From Stenotrophomonas sp. UBA7346 (GTDB lineage: Bacteria > Pseudomonadota > Gammaproteobacteria > Xanthomonadales > Xanthomonadaceae), in assembly GCA_002471015.1 (NCBI GenBank), contig DKPB01000017.1, positions 1 through 40,766 on the forward strand: DNA of 40,766 bases. The letters run 5' to 3'. The position numbers and the translations under genes are program-made. Numbering within the stretch: position 1 is the stretch's first letter; the number at the start of each line of letters is the position of its first letter. Of this stretch, positions 24,921-33,522 are shown in pieces. The notes beneath the pieces are model-generated. The model searched no databases. It had not been told where the DNA came from and worked only from the letters and a program-made list of their open reading frames with translations.

Positions 24921-25130
24921 TTAGACCGCCTGCACCTGGTCAGCCTGCATACCCTTCTGGCCCTGCACGGCGACGAAAGTCACCTTCTGGCCTTCCTGCA
25001 GCGACTTGAAGCCGTTGCCCTGGATGGCGCGGAAATGCACGAACAGGTCCGGGCCGCTTTCCGGGGTGATGAAGCCGAAGCCCTTGGCGTCGTTGAACCA
25101 CTTGACAGTGCCGGTCTGACGATCAGACAT
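24921..25130 (-). CDS. CspA-family cold-shock protein
   Basis: A 69-residue single cold-shock domain (OB fold). RNP1 is KGFGFITP and RNP2 is LFVHFRAI, in the usual positions, with the aromatic residues W11, F12, F18, F20, F31, F33 (approx.) exposed for RNA binding. It acts as an RNA chaperone. GGAG of the leader lies seven bases before the ATG. The gene has an intrinsic terminator and an unusually long leader of about 300 bases. The start overlaps the stop of an open frame in that leader by eight bases (ATGTCTGA). Confidence 0.93.
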   Translation of the reverse strand: MSDRQTGTVKWFNDAKGFGFITPESGPDLFVHFRAIQGNGFKSLQEGQKVTFVAVQGQKGMQADQVQAV

Positions 25131-25447
25131 GTACTAACTCCTGAAACATAAGTTGAAATAATCGCAGCCACCGGAGATCGGGGCCGAGACTGAGTTGCAG
25201 GCGTTGGTAAAGCGGATCGATGAGCCGATCAAGAAGATCAACTGCATCAGGCCACGATTCACGGTGACCCTTGCAAGCACAGTGGGGCCAACGATACGCG
25301 GCTTTGCGCCAAAAAGCGATAAATACCGTATTCAGAAAGTCAGATAAGTTCAGGCCCGTCAATAAACCGTCAGTTTTCATACACTTGGCAAATTTTGAAC
25401 ATTCCACGCCGGTATGCCGGCATAGACACGACCTATAGACTGCGCGG
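25123..25447 (-). other. cspA leader / yaiI intergenic region with an open frame
   Basis: This 317-bp gap between cspA and yaiI has lower GC than its neighbours. On the minus strand an open frame of 85 codons (ATG 25380, stop 25123) spans the leader and overlaps cspA by 8 bases. It has mixed third-codon bases, no clear ribosome site and no recognisable domain, so a structured 5' leader is more likely than a protein; long leaders are usual for cold-shock mRNAs. A TATGCCGGCATA palindrome (25413-25424) lies near the yaiI end. No reliable promoter was found. Confidence 0.45.
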
Positions 25448-25921
25448 ATGCAATCACCTGCCAACGCCCCCACCACCCGCATCTGGGTAGACGCCGATGC
25501 CTGCCCTGTGGTGATCAAGGAGATCCTGTTCCGCGCCGCCGGGCGGGCCCAGATCGAGACCATACTGGTCGCCAACCAATGGCTGCGCACTCCGCCCTCG
25601 CGCCATGTCCGCGCCATGCAGGTAGCAGGCGGGCCGGACGTAGCCGATGACGCCATCGCCGAGCGGGTGGCCGCAGGCGACCTGGTGGTGACGCAGGACA
25701 TCCCGCTGGCCGCGCGCGTGCTGGAAAAACACGCTGTGGCGCTCAACCCACGTGGCGAGCTGTATACCGCCAACACCATTGCCGAGCGCCTGTCGGTGCG
25801 CAATTTCATGGAAGAACTGCGTGGTGTCGGCATCCAGACCGGCGGCCCGGCCACCCTGCATGCCCGCGATCGCCAGGCCTTTGCCGCGCAGCTGGACCGC
25901 TGGCTGGCGCAGCGCCGCTGA
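25448..25921 (+). CDS. yaiI: UPF0178 (YaiI/YqxD) family protein
   Basis: A 157-residue protein of DUF188, a PIN-domain-like family. The N-terminal IWVDADACPVVIKEILFRAA and the central GDLVVTQDIPLAARVLEK are the family hallmarks, with Asp residues placed as in PIN nucleases. Function is not established. It is divergent from cspA and its stop abuts that of the convergent pseudouridine synthase gene. Confidence 0.92.
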   Translation: MQSPANAPTTRIWVDADACPVVIKEILFRAAGRAQIETILVANQWLRTPPSRHVRAMQVAGGPDVADDAIAERVAAGDLVVTQDIPLAARVLEKHAVALNPRGELYTANTIAERLSVRNFMEELRGVGIQTGGPATLHARDRQAFAAQLDRWLAQRR

Positions 25922-26815
25922 TTACAGCTGCAGTTGCCGCTGGCTGTGGAACAGCCGGGGCTGACCGCTGAGCGGATCGACGAAGGCCAGCCGCCGCGCC
26001 AACAGCTGCAGCGGCTGGCTGTAGTCCCCGGGCGCCCGGTTGCGCAACTGCGGGTAGTAGTCATCGCCAATGATCGGTGCCCCCAGGGCCGCCATGTGCA
26101 CCCGCAACTGGTGCTTGCGGCCACTGACCGGCTCCAGCCGGTAGCGCCACACCGCGCCGATCTGTTCCAGCGCCTCGATCCGGCTCAAGGCGTTCGCCTC
26201 GCCCTCGCCTTCGGCCATGCGGAAGAACGGCTCGCCGCGCACAAGCCGGCTGCTGCGTGCATGCGGAAACCGCAGCGCGGCCAGGGCCGGCGCCAACGCC
26301 TCGTAGTGTTTGTCGATGCGCCGTTCGGCGAACAGGCGCTGGTAAGCCGCTCGACTGCCGGGATCGCAGGAAAACAGCACCAGCCCGGCCGTCTCCCGAT
26401 CAATCCGGTGCAGCGGCGCCAGCGCCGGGTTGCCGGTGCGCGCCTGCAGCCGTGCCAGCAAGGTTTCGCGCACATGCCGCCCGGCCGGTGTTACCGGCAG
26501 GAAGTGCGGCTTGTCGGCCACCAGCAGATGGGCATCCTGGTACAGCACGGTTTCGCTGAAGGGAATGACCGGCTCGTCGACCACCTCGCGGTAGTACAGG
26601 ATCTCCCGACCCGCTTGCCAGGGCTGCGACGGCTGCAGCACGGTACCGCCGGCAGCGAGCACGCGGCCACGGTCAAAACGGTCCTGCCACTGCAGGCGTG
26701 ACACCCCGGGAAAGCGCGCGCACAGTCCATCCAGCAGGCAGGTCCACGGCCCGGGTGCCAATTGCAGGCGGCTGGCTGACACGGCGGCTTTCACGGCGGA
26801 ACAGGTCCTGTGCAT
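25922..26815 (-). CDS. RluA-family RNA pseudouridine synthase
   Basis: A 297-residue protein. After an S4-like or variable N-terminal region (to about residue 90), the catalytic domain starts at VLYQDAHLLVADKPHFLPVTP. HRIDRETAGLVLF carries the catalytic Asp D139; the later YRLEPVSGRKHQLRVHMAALG is the family's conserved RNA-contact region. It isomerises a uridine in rRNA or tRNA; which site is not evident. The start is uncertain: the ATG at 26815 has a poor ribosome site, and a GTG at about 26782 is possible. Confidence 0.85.
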   Translation of the reverse strand: MHRTCSAVKAAVSASRLQLAPGPWTCLLDGLCARFPGVSRLQWQDRFDRGRVLAAGGTVLQPSQPWQAGREILYYREVVDEPVIPFSETVLYQDAHLLVADKPHFLPVTPAGRHVRETLLARLQARTGNPALAPLHRIDRETAGLVLFSCDPGSRAAYQRLFAERRIDKHYEALAPALAALRFPHARSSRLVRGEPFFRMAEGEGEANALSRIEALEQIGAVWRYRLEPVSGRKHQLRVHMAALGAPIIGDDYYPQLRNRAPGDYSQPLQLLARRLAFVDPLSGQPRLFHSQRQLQL

Positions 26816-26857
26816 GGCCAGGCATTATCATGGGCGGTCTTCATCACCGGTATCCCC

Positions 26858-27406
26858 ATGGCTCTCACCGCCACCATCCGCAAGGCCGAGCTGCAGATCA
26901 GCGATATGGATCGCGGGTATTACGCGACCCACAACCTGACCTTGGCCCAGCATCCGTCCGAAACCGACGAGCGCCTGATGGTGCGCCTGCTGGCCTTCGC
27001 GCTCAATGCCGAAGACCGGCTGGAGTTCGGCAAGGGCCTGAGCAGCGAGGACGACCCGGACCTGCTGGAGCTGGACTATACCGGCGACATCCTGCAATGG
27101 ATCGACCTGGGCCACCCGGACGAGTCACGCGTGCGCAAGGCCTGCAACCGCAGCCGCCGCGTGCAGATCATCAACTACGGCGGCAATGCCTCCGATATCT
27201 GGTGGCAGAAACAGGGCAAGCACCTGGCCCGCTTCAACAACCTGTCGGTGCTCGACCTGCCGGCCGAGTTTGTCGAGCGCTGGGGCGAGCAGGTACAACG
27301 GGCGATGCGCTGGAGCGTGCTGATCCAGGACGGCGAGGTGCAGATCCTCAACGACCAGATCCAGCTGGACGTGATCCCGGCCTGGCGCAAGCGCGCGGCG
27401 GAGTAA
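26858..27406 (+). CDS. yaeQ: YaeQ family protein
   Basis: A 182-residue protein starting MALTATIRKAELQISDMDRG, which is the family start, with PSETDERLMVRLLAFAL, VRKACNRSRRVQIINYGG and the C-terminal QLDVIPAWRK. YaeQ has a PD-(D/E)xK nuclease-like fold; E. coli YaeQ was connected to suppression of RfaH loss. The biochemical role is unknown. An upstream ATG at 26810 is rejected, since it adds residues foreign to the family. The next gene starts 4 bases after the stop, so co-transcription is likely. Confidence 0.92.
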   Translation: MALTATIRKAELQISDMDRGYYATHNLTLAQHPSETDERLMVRLLAFALNAEDRLEFGKGLSSEDDPDLLELDYTGDILQWIDLGHPDESRVRKACNRSRRVQIINYGGNASDIWWQKQGKHLARFNNLSVLDLPAEFVERWGEQVQRAMRWSVLIQDGEVQILNDQIQLDVIPAWRKRAAE

Positions 27407-27409
27407 TAC

Positions 27410-28600
27410 GTGACAGGCAAGACCCTCCGCTGCGATGTGCTGGTGGTCGGCGCCGGCGCCGCCGGCCTGATGTGTGCGATCACCGCCGCCCGGCGTGGCC
27501 GCATCGTGCAGGTGATCGACCACGCCAACAAACCGGGCAAGAAGATCCTGATGTCCGGTGGTGGCCGCTGCAATTTCACCAACACCGGCACCACCCACGC
27601 CAACTTCATCTCCGCCAATCCGCATTTCTGCAAATCGGCCCTGGCCCGCTATAGCCCTGGCGACTTCATCGACATGGTCGAGCGCCACGGCATTGCCTAC
27701 CACGAGAAGGAACTGGGCCAGCTGTTCTGCGACATCTCCTCCAAGCAGATCGTGCGCATGCTGCTGGATGAATGCAGCGCGGCCGGGGTGCAGCTGCGTA
27801 CCGACTGTGCCGTCACCGCGGTCGAGCGCGGCGCCGACGGTTTCCGCGTGCAGACCGCGCAGGGCAGCTTCCACAGTGCCTCACTGGTGGTTGCCACAGG
27901 CGGCCTGTCCATCCCCAGCATGGGCGCCAGCGGCTTCGGTTACGAACTGGCCAAGCGCTTTGGCCACGAACTGCTGCCAACCCGTGCAGGGCTGGTGCCG
28001 CTGACCCTCAGCGGCAAGCATCAGGAGCGTTTTGCCGAGCTCAGTGGCGTGGCCTTGCCGGTGGAAGCGCGCTGCAACGGGCGTAGCTTCCGCAATTCGA
28101 TGCTGATCACCCACCGCGGCATCAGCGGCCCTGCCATCCTGCAGATCTCGTCTTACTGGCAGCCCGGCGATGACCTGCGCCTGGACCTGCTGCCCGGGCA
28201 CGACGCACTGGCCTGGCTGCGCCAGATGAAACAGGAGCGCGGCGCCTCGGAGCTGCGCACCGTGCTGTCCGAGGTGATGCCCCGCCGCTTGGCGCTGCGC
28301 CTGTGCGAGCAATGGCTGAAGGACAAGCCCATGCGCCAGCTCGACGAACCCGAACTCAAGGCAGCGGCCAGCCTGCTTTCCGATTTCCCGCTGGTTGCCA
28401 GCGGCACCGAGGGCTACCGCACCGCCGAGGTGACCCTGGGCGGGGTGGATACGCGCAAGGTGTCCTCCTCCACCATGGAGTCGCAACTGGTGCCGGGCCT
28501 GCATTTCGTCGGCGAGGTGCTGGATGTCACCGGCTGGCTGGGCGGCTACAACTTCCAATGGGCCTGGGCCTCGGGCCATGCAGCCGGGCTGGCGGCCTGA
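27410..28600 (+). CDS. BaiN/YhiN-type (HI0933) flavoprotein
   Basis: A 396-residue NAD(P)/FAD-dependent oxidoreductase of the HI0933 family. The FAD-binding dinucleotide fold is VLVVGAGAAGLMCAI near the N-terminus, followed by KPGKKILMSGGGRCNFTN, a signature of this family. The C-terminal region ends GEVLDVTGWLGGYNFQWAWASGHAAG, the second family signature, which closes the FAD site. It starts with GTG. The substrate is not known; some relatives (BaiN) reduce bile-acid intermediates. Joined to yaeQ by a 3-bp gap. Confidence 0.92.
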   Translation: MTGKTLRCDVLVVGAGAAGLMCAITAARRGRIVQVIDHANKPGKKILMSGGGRCNFTNTGTTHANFISANPHFCKSALARYSPGDFIDMVERHGIAYHEKELGQLFCDISSKQIVRMLLDECSAAGVQLRTDCAVTAVERGADGFRVQTAQGSFHSASLVVATGGLSIPSMGASGFGYELAKRFGHELLPTRAGLVPLTLSGKHQERFAELSGVALPVEARCNGRSFRNSMLITHRGISGPAILQISSYWQPGDDLRLDLLPGHDALAWLRQMKQERGASELRTVLSEVMPRRLALRLCEQWLKDKPMRQLDEPELKAAASLLSDFPLVASGTEGYRTAEVTLGGVDTRKVSSSTMESQLVPGLHFVGEVLDVTGWLGGYNFQWAWASGHAAGLAA

Positions 28601-28641
28601 GCCCTGCGCCGCCTGCGACGGGATTCCGTCACAGGCAAGCG

Positions 28642-28661
28642 GTTGGCGCATAGACGCCAAC
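28642..28661. other. Hairpin upstream of fimX-like gene
   Basis: GTTGGCG and CGCCAAC flank CATAGA as a 7-bp inverted repeat in the 103-bp gap before the FimX-like gene, with TATTAA (28675-28680) downstream as a possible -10 element. It could be an operator or an attenuator. Confidence 0.4.
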
Positions 28662-28703
28662 GCCGTGCTTCGTGTATTAAACCCCCTGCCCTGGGAGCTT
28701 TGA

Positions 28704-30776
28704 ATGCAGAACGCCAAAGACATCACATTGCGCCTGCTGATCGTGGATGACAGCGCCGAGAACGCCGAAGCCATCGTCAGCACCCTGCGTAACAGCGGCA
28801 TCGCGGTGCGGCCGTTGCGGCCGCAGAGCCCCGACGAGCTGTCGCAGGCGCTGGGTGGGCAACCGATCGACCTGGTGCTGGCTGCCAACTCCTATGTCAT
28901 CCCGCAGGCCCTGCTGACCCAGCAGGTCGCCGCCAGCGGCAAGGACATCCCGATGATCCAGCTGGTCGACCATGTCGACGTGCAGTTGCTGATCGATGCT
29001 GCGGCCAACGGCATCCGCGCGGTCGCCGTGCGCCAGCAGCCCGATCACCTGCTGTCGGTGCTGCGCAACGAGTGGACGGACCTGCAGGCACGCCGTGGCC
29101 TGCGCCGGATCGAAGCGCAGATGCGTGAGACCGAGCGCCGCTGCGACGCGCTGATTTCCTCCTCGCGCGATCCCATCGCCTATGTCCACGAAGGCATGCA
29201 CATCCGTGCCAACGAGGCCTACCTTGAAATGTTCGGCTTTGATTCCTTCGATGATGTCGAAGGCATCTCGCTACTGGACATGGTGGCGCCGCAGCACGTG
29301 GAGGATTTCAAGAACCTGCTCAAGTCGCTGAGCAAGGGCGAGGCACCGCCACCGCAATACGAAGTACACGCACGCAACCAGGACGGCGACACCTTCCCGG
29401 CGACGATGGAGTTTACCGCCGCCACCTATGAGGGCGAGTCCTGCTTCCAGGTGGTGTTCCGCCGCCGCGAGGAGTTCGATCCGGAGCTGGCCCGCGAAGT
29501 GGAGGAACTGCGCCAGCGCGACCAGGTCACCGGCCTGCTGAACCGTCCCACCTTCATGGTGCACCTTGAAAACGCCGTGGCCCAGGTCAGCCGCAGCGAT
29601 GGCCAGTACGGCTTCCTGCTGATCGAGCCAGACCACTACGCGCGCCTGCTGCCGGATATCGGCCTGGACTCTGCCGATGCGTTGATTGGTGCCATGGGCC
29701 AGCAGCTGGCCCAGGCCATCGGCGACGATGCCCAGTTGGCACGCTTTGGCGAGCACAGCTTCGCCCTGCTCTGCCCCGGCGAATACGCCCACACCGCAGC
29801 CATTGCCGAACGCGTGCGCGCAGCCTTTGCCGGACATGTGTTCACCGTCGGCGAACGCTCGGCCACGGTTACCGTCAGCATCGGCGGCGTGCAGGTGGGC
29901 GAGAAGATCGCCAGCGTGGGCCAGGTGCTCAACCGCGCCAACGACTGCGCGCGCGCTGCCATCGAACTGGGCGGCAACACGGTCAAGGTGTTCGACCCGG
30001 GCGCCGCTGACCGCGTCGAGGAAGAGCGCATCCAGCGCTGGGTGCAGCGCATCCAGCAGGCGGTGGCTGGCGACGGTTTCGAGCTGCGTTTCCGTCCTGT
30101 GCTGAACCTGATGGGCGAGCCCATGCAGCTGTACGACACCTCGCTGCTGATGGAGAACAATGGCGAACTGGTCGGCCCGGCCAGCTTCCTGCCGATTGCC
30201 CAGGACCACGAGCTGATGGCACCGGTCAACCGCTGGGTGGTGGGCAGCGCGATACGCGCGCTGGGCGAGCGCAGCCGCGCGGGCCAGCGCGTCCACCTGA
30301 TGGTCCGTATCACCCCAGAATCATTCAACGACCCGCAGTTGTTGCAGCTCATCCAGGACGGCCTGCGCGCCGAGGGCGTGGAGGGCGAGCAGCTGTGGTT
30401 GCAGGTGTCCGAAGCCAAAGTGTTCACCCACCTGCGCAATGCCCAGCAGTTCCTGGCCAATGTCGCCGCGATGGGCTGCAAGGTCGGGCTGGAGCAGTTT
30501 GGCTCGGGCCTGGATTCGTTCCAGTTGCTGGCCCACTTCCAACCTGCCTTCCTCAAGCTGGACAGCGCCTTCACCGCCGATCCGGCACAGGCCAAGGAGC
30601 AGTTGGAGAAGACCCAGGAGATCACCGCCAAGGCGCAGTCGGCGAACATCCGCACCATCGCCGAGTTCGTGGCCGATGCCGGTACCATGAGCCTGCTGTT
30701 CAGCGCTGGCGTCGATTACGTGGAAGGTGATTTCGTTGGCCCGCCTGCAGCCGAGATGAACTTCGAGTTTGGTTGA
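28704..30776 (+). CDS. FimX-like REC-PAS-GGDEF-EAL protein with degenerate catalytic sites
   Basis: A 690-residue multidomain protein: receiver-like domain (about 8-130), PAS (145-255), GGDEF (265-430) and EAL (440-690). The active site of the GGDEF domain reads FGEHSF, so GGDEF is gone and diguanylate cyclase activity is unlikely. The EAL segment reads YDTSLLMEN where active enzymes have an E-A/V-L motif, and the FxLxYQP region reads FELRFRPVLNL. This pattern matches FimX/Filp of Xanthomonas and Pseudomonas, a c-di-GMP receptor that acts with PilZ and PilB on type IV pilus twitching. The ribosome site GGGAG precedes the ATG. Confidence 0.85.
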   Translation: MQNAKDITLRLLIVDDSAENAEAIVSTLRNSGIAVRPLRPQSPDELSQALGGQPIDLVLAANSYVIPQALLTQQVAASGKDIPMIQLVDHVDVQLLIDAAANGIRAVAVRQQPDHLLSVLRNEWTDLQARRGLRRIEAQMRETERRCDALISSSRDPIAYVHEGMHIRANEAYLEMFGFDSFDDVEGISLLDMVAPQHVEDFKNLLKSLSKGEAPPPQYEVHARNQDGDTFPATMEFTAATYEGESCFQVVFRRREEFDPELAREVEELRQRDQVTGLLNRPTFMVHLENAVAQVSRSDGQYGFLLIEPDHYARLLPDIGLDSADALIGAMGQQLAQAIGDDAQLARFGEHSFALLCPGEYAHTAAIAERVRAAFAGHVFTVGERSATVTVSIGGVQVGEKIASVGQVLNRANDCARAAIELGGNTVKVFDPGAADRVEEERIQRWVQRIQQAVAGDGFELRFRPVLNLMGEPMQLYDTSLLMENNGELVGPASFLPIAQDHELMAPVNRWVVGSAIRALGERSRAGQRVHLMVRITPESFNDPQLLQLIQDGLRAEGVEGEQLWLQVSEAKVFTHLRNAQQFLANVAAMGCKVGLEQFGSGLDSFQLLAHFQPAFLKLDSAFTADPAQAKEQLEKTQEITAKAQSANIRTIAEFVADAGTMSLLFSAGVDYVEGDFVGPPAAEMNFEFG

Positions 30777-30789
30777 GGAATGCCGGCCC

Positions 30790-30804
30790 TGGCGCATCGC
30801 GCCA
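30790..30804. terminator. Small hairpin after the FimX-like gene
   Basis: TGGCGC-ATC-GCGCCA forms a compact six-pair stem 14 bases after the stop. It has no U-tract; a weak terminator or 3' stabiliser at most. Confidence 0.35.
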
Positions 30805-30831
30805 GAAACCGACCTTCACCCCAGCCCCGCC

Positions 30832-30899
30832 TGCAGGCAGGAGATGCCAGGATCGCGGTTTCGGCGCCGTCCGGGTTGCCCGCATCCCTCCTGCCTGCA
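30832..30899. repeat. REP-like inverted repeat element
   Basis: Arms TGCAGGCAGGAG (30832-30843) and CTCCTGCCTGCA (30888-30899) are perfect 12-bp inverted repeats around a 44-bp GC-rich centre. The element sits in the 279-bp gap between convergent fimX-like and fabV genes, which otherwise holds only the fabV terminator. It looks like an intergenic REP/BIME-type element. Confidence 0.6.
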
Positions 30900-31007
30900 A
30901 AGCGAGAAGCGTGGTTTGCGGCTCGCCGCGACGGAGCGGACCTGTGCCAGCGCAAGGACCGGCGGCGATTGTGGTGAATTCAGGCTTCCCGCTTGAGACA
31001 AACAACA

Positions 31008-31032
31008 GAAGGCCGCGCAAAGCGCGGCCTTC
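31008..31032 (-). terminator. Intrinsic terminator of fabV
   Basis: GAAGGCCGCGC, loop TTT (AAA on plus), and GCGCGGCCTTC form an 11-bp stem; on the minus strand it is followed by TGTTGTTTGT, a weak U-tract. It lies 24 bases after the fabV stop and may also stop transcripts coming from the other side. Confidence 0.75.
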
Positions 31033-31055
31033 TCGCAACTACGGAAGCAACAAAC

Positions 31056-32315
31056 TCAGACCTCGACGATGCCCGGGATGGCGACGTCAGGATTCACATC
31101 GGCTTCGTAGTCCACACCGTCGATACCGAAACCGAACAGGCGCAGGAAGTCGGCCTTGTAGCCGGCCAGGTCACTGATCTCGTACAGGTTCTCGTTGGTC
31201 ACCTGCGGCCACAGTTCCAGCACCTTGCCCTGCACTTCCGGCGCCATTTCCTTGTAGTCGGCACGCAGGCGGCCTTCCTCATCGACCAGCGCCACGCTGC
31301 GCCCCTTGCCATCCACCAGCTGCTGGCGGATATGCTCCGCTGCATTGCTGCCGCCCTGCGGGCCGTTGTAGAGGATGTCGTACAGCGTATCGAGCTGCTC
31401 GATGCAGCCTTCATGCGTGCCCTGCTCCTTCATCACCTTGAACAGCAGTGACAGGTACAGCGGCATGGTCGGGATTGCCGAGCTGGCCTGGGTCACCACC
31501 GCCTTGAGCACCGACACGCGGGCGTCGCCGCCAATGCCGGCCAGCTTGCCGCGGATGTCCTTGACCTTGGTATCCAGATCCTTCTTGGCCGCGCCGATGG
31601 AGCCGTTCCAGTAGATCGCCTGGGTGATCTCCTCGCCCACATAGGTGAACGCCGTGGTGGTGGCGCCGGGTGCCAGCACACCGGCTTCGAGCAGCGCATC
31701 GATCCACATCTGCCAGTCTTCGCCACCCATCACCTGCACGGTGCCGGCGATTTCCTCGGCCGTCGCCGGCTGCAGGGTGGTTTCGGTCAGCACTTCCTTG
31801 TCGGTATCCAGGCCACGCAGGGTGATCGGCGCGCCGATCGGCTTGAGCGTGGAGCTGATGATCTCGCCGGTCTTGGGGTGCTTGCGGCGCGGCGCCGCCA
31901 GGCTGTAGACCACCTGGTCCACCTGGCCAAGGTCGGCCTTGATGATCTCGATGACCTTCTGCTTCACCTCGTCGGAGAACGCATCACCATTGACGCTGCG
32001 TGCATACAGACCCGCCTGGTGTGCGTACTTCTCGAACGCGGCCGAGTTGTACCAGCCGGCGGTACCCGGCTTGCTCTCGCTGCCCGGGCGCTCGAAAAAC
32101 ACCCCCAGGGTGGCGGCATCGCTGCCGAACGCAGCCTTGATGCGTGCAGCCAGGCCGTAGCCCGTGGACGCACCGAGCACCAGCACCTTCTTCGGACCGT
32201 TGGCCAGCTTGGGCTGGGCCTTGATGTAATCGATCTGTTCCTTGACCGCCGCATCGCAACCAGTCGGATGGGTGGTGACGCAGATGAAGCCGCGCACACG
32301 CGGTTTGATGACCAT
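31056..32315 (-). CDS. fabV: Enoyl-ACP reductase FabV
   Basis: A 419-residue trans-2-enoyl-ACP reductase, the last step of each fatty-acid elongation cycle. It is the FabV type rather than FabI: Tyr235-x8-Lys244 (in IYWNGSIGAAK) is the FabV active site, Y225 is also kept, and GASTGYGLAARI near residue 48 binds NADH. FabV confers low sensitivity to triclosan in Pseudomonas and Vibrio, so the same may hold here. The ATG at 32315 has GAGG six bases upstream; an open frame extends further upstream but without family similarity. Confidence 0.95.
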   Translation of the reverse strand: MVIKPRVRGFICVTTHPTGCDAAVKEQIDYIKAQPKLANGPKKVLVLGASTGYGLAARIKAAFGSDAATLGVFFERPGSESKPGTAGWYNSAAFEKYAHQAGLYARSVNGDAFSDEVKQKVIEIIKADLGQVDQVVYSLAAPRRKHPKTGEIISSTLKPIGAPITLRGLDTDKEVLTETTLQPATAEEIAGTVQVMGGEDWQMWIDALLEAGVLAPGATTTAFTYVGEEITQAIYWNGSIGAAKKDLDTKVKDIRGKLAGIGGDARVSVLKAVVTQASSAIPTMPLYLSLLFKVMKEQGTHEGCIEQLDTLYDILYNGPQGGSNAAEHIRQQLVDGKGRSVALVDEEGRLRADYKEMAPEVQGKVLELWPQVTNENLYEISDLAGYKADFLRLFGFGIDGVDYEADVNPDVAIPGIVEV

Positions 32316-32442
32316 GAAAACCTCGGTTGATGAGCCGTAGACAGCGCGGGCACGGTTTGCCGCGCTCAACCGATGGGATCGTAGTGCGCGCCAGCGGTGA
32401 AAACAACCGACGCCACCGCATGGAAGCCCCCTGCACAGGCAA

Positions 32443-32470
32443 AAGAAAAGCCGCGCAAAGCGCGGCTTTC
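32443..32470 (-). terminator. Intrinsic terminator of the secDF operon
   Basis: AAAGCCGCGC, TTT and GCGCGGCTTTT form a stem on the minus strand ending in TTTTCTTTTG. It lies about 23 bases after the secF stop and ends the queA-tgt-yajC-secD-secF transcript. Its core is nearly identical to that of the fabV terminator. Confidence 0.85.
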
Positions 32471-32492
32471 CAGTGGACTGATGCACCGGCCG

Positions 32493-33461
32493 TCAGGGAC
32501 GACGGGCCAGCTCCTCCTCATCCTTCGCCTTGGGCAGCAGGTCCTGCTTGCTGACCTTGAACGGACCGATGCTCAACATCGGCACCGCGACAATGATCGA
32601 GGAGATGACCACGATGACCGCACCCACCATGTGGGTCTCGGCCAGGCCTTCCATCGACTCGCCGCCATACATGTACAACGCCAGTGCGGACAGGAAGAAC
32701 AGCACCGCAGTGATCACCGTACGCGACAGCGTCTGGTTGATCGAACGGTTCAGCACTTCCAGCGGCTCCACGCGCAGGCTGCGGAAGTTCTCACGCACGC
32801 GGTCGAACACCACGATGATGTCGTTGATGGCGAAGCCCATCACCGACAACATACCGGCCAACACGGTCAGGTCGAACTCACGCCCCAGCAGCGACATGTA
32901 GGCGATGGTCAGGATCAGGTCGAAGAACGCGGTGATGCTGGCCACGATCGCAAACTTCCACTCGAAGCGGGCCGCGATGTAGATCAGGAAGCCGATCACC
33001 ATGAACAGGGTCGCGTAGACACCGTTCATGGCCAGTTCCTTGCCGACCTGCGGGCCGACGAACTCACCCGGCTGCACGGTAGCGACATTGTCATCGGCGG
33101 TGACCGCCACCCGGACCTTCTCGGCCACCTTCTGCGCGGCATCGGCGGCGTTGTTGTGCTGGCCATCCGGCGGCAGGCGGACCATCAGGTCATTGCCGCC
33201 ACCCACGCTCTGCACCTGGGCGTTCTCGAAACCGGCCTTGGCCAGGCGTTCGCGCACCGTATCGGCATCGATGCTGTTCTCGAAGTGGGTGCGCACCACG
33301 GTACCGCCGGTGAACTCCAGCGCGTAGTTGAAGCCCTTGAAACCGATGATGGCGATCGACACCAGCAGCAGCACCACCATGAGTGCGAGCACCGGCTTGC
33401 GGTGACGCATGAAGTCGATGTTGGTGTCGTTCGGGACGATGTGAAGTGGAAACAGTTTCAT
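32493..33461 (-). CDS. secF: Protein translocase subunit SecF
   Basis: A 322-residue inner-membrane protein with six predicted helices. It shows ALEFTGGTVVRTHF after TM1 (the SecD/F D1-type motif), a periplasmic domain (55-140), and the RND-type helices with SVMGFAINDIIVVFDRVRENFR in the conserved D4-like segment. With SecD it uses the proton gradient to pull proteins out of the SecYEG channel at the periplasmic face. AAGGA lies nine bases before the ATG. Confidence 0.95.
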   Translation of the reverse strand: MKLFPLHIVPNDTNIDFMRHRKPVLALMVVLLLVSIAIIGFKGFNYALEFTGGTVVRTHFENSIDADTVRERLAKAGFENAQVQSVGGGNDLMVRLPPDGQHNNAADAAQKVAEKVRVAVTADDNVATVQPGEFVGPQVGKELAMNGVYATLFMVIGFLIYIAARFEWKFAIVASITAFFDLILTIAYMSLLGREFDLTVLAGMLSVMGFAINDIIVVFDRVRENFRSLRVEPLEVLNRSINQTLSRTVITAVLFFLSALALYMYGGESMEGLAETHMVGAVIVVISSIIVAVPMLSIGPFKVSKQDLLPKAKDEEELARRP

Positions 33462-33479
33462 GCAAGGAGTTCCTTGGAA

Positions 33480-33504
33480 AACCCGCGCAGCAGCTGCGCG
33501 GGTT
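33480..33504. other. Strong hairpin between secD and secF
   Basis: AACCCGCGCAGC and GCTGCGCGGGTT form a perfect 12-bp stem with a single-base loop inside the 61-bp secD-secF gap. On the minus strand it is followed by TTCC, so it could act as a partial terminator or RNA-processing site. Confidence 0.55.
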
Positions 33505-33522
33505 CCTGCTAAGGGTTTTGCG

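Noticed and set aside
25123..26124. A long minus-strand open frame running antisense through yaiI into the cspA leader
   Set aside because: It has a string of Ser/Arg/Ala antisense codons over yaiI, which is a clear family match on the other strand. Only its last 85 codons, within the leader, were kept as a question.
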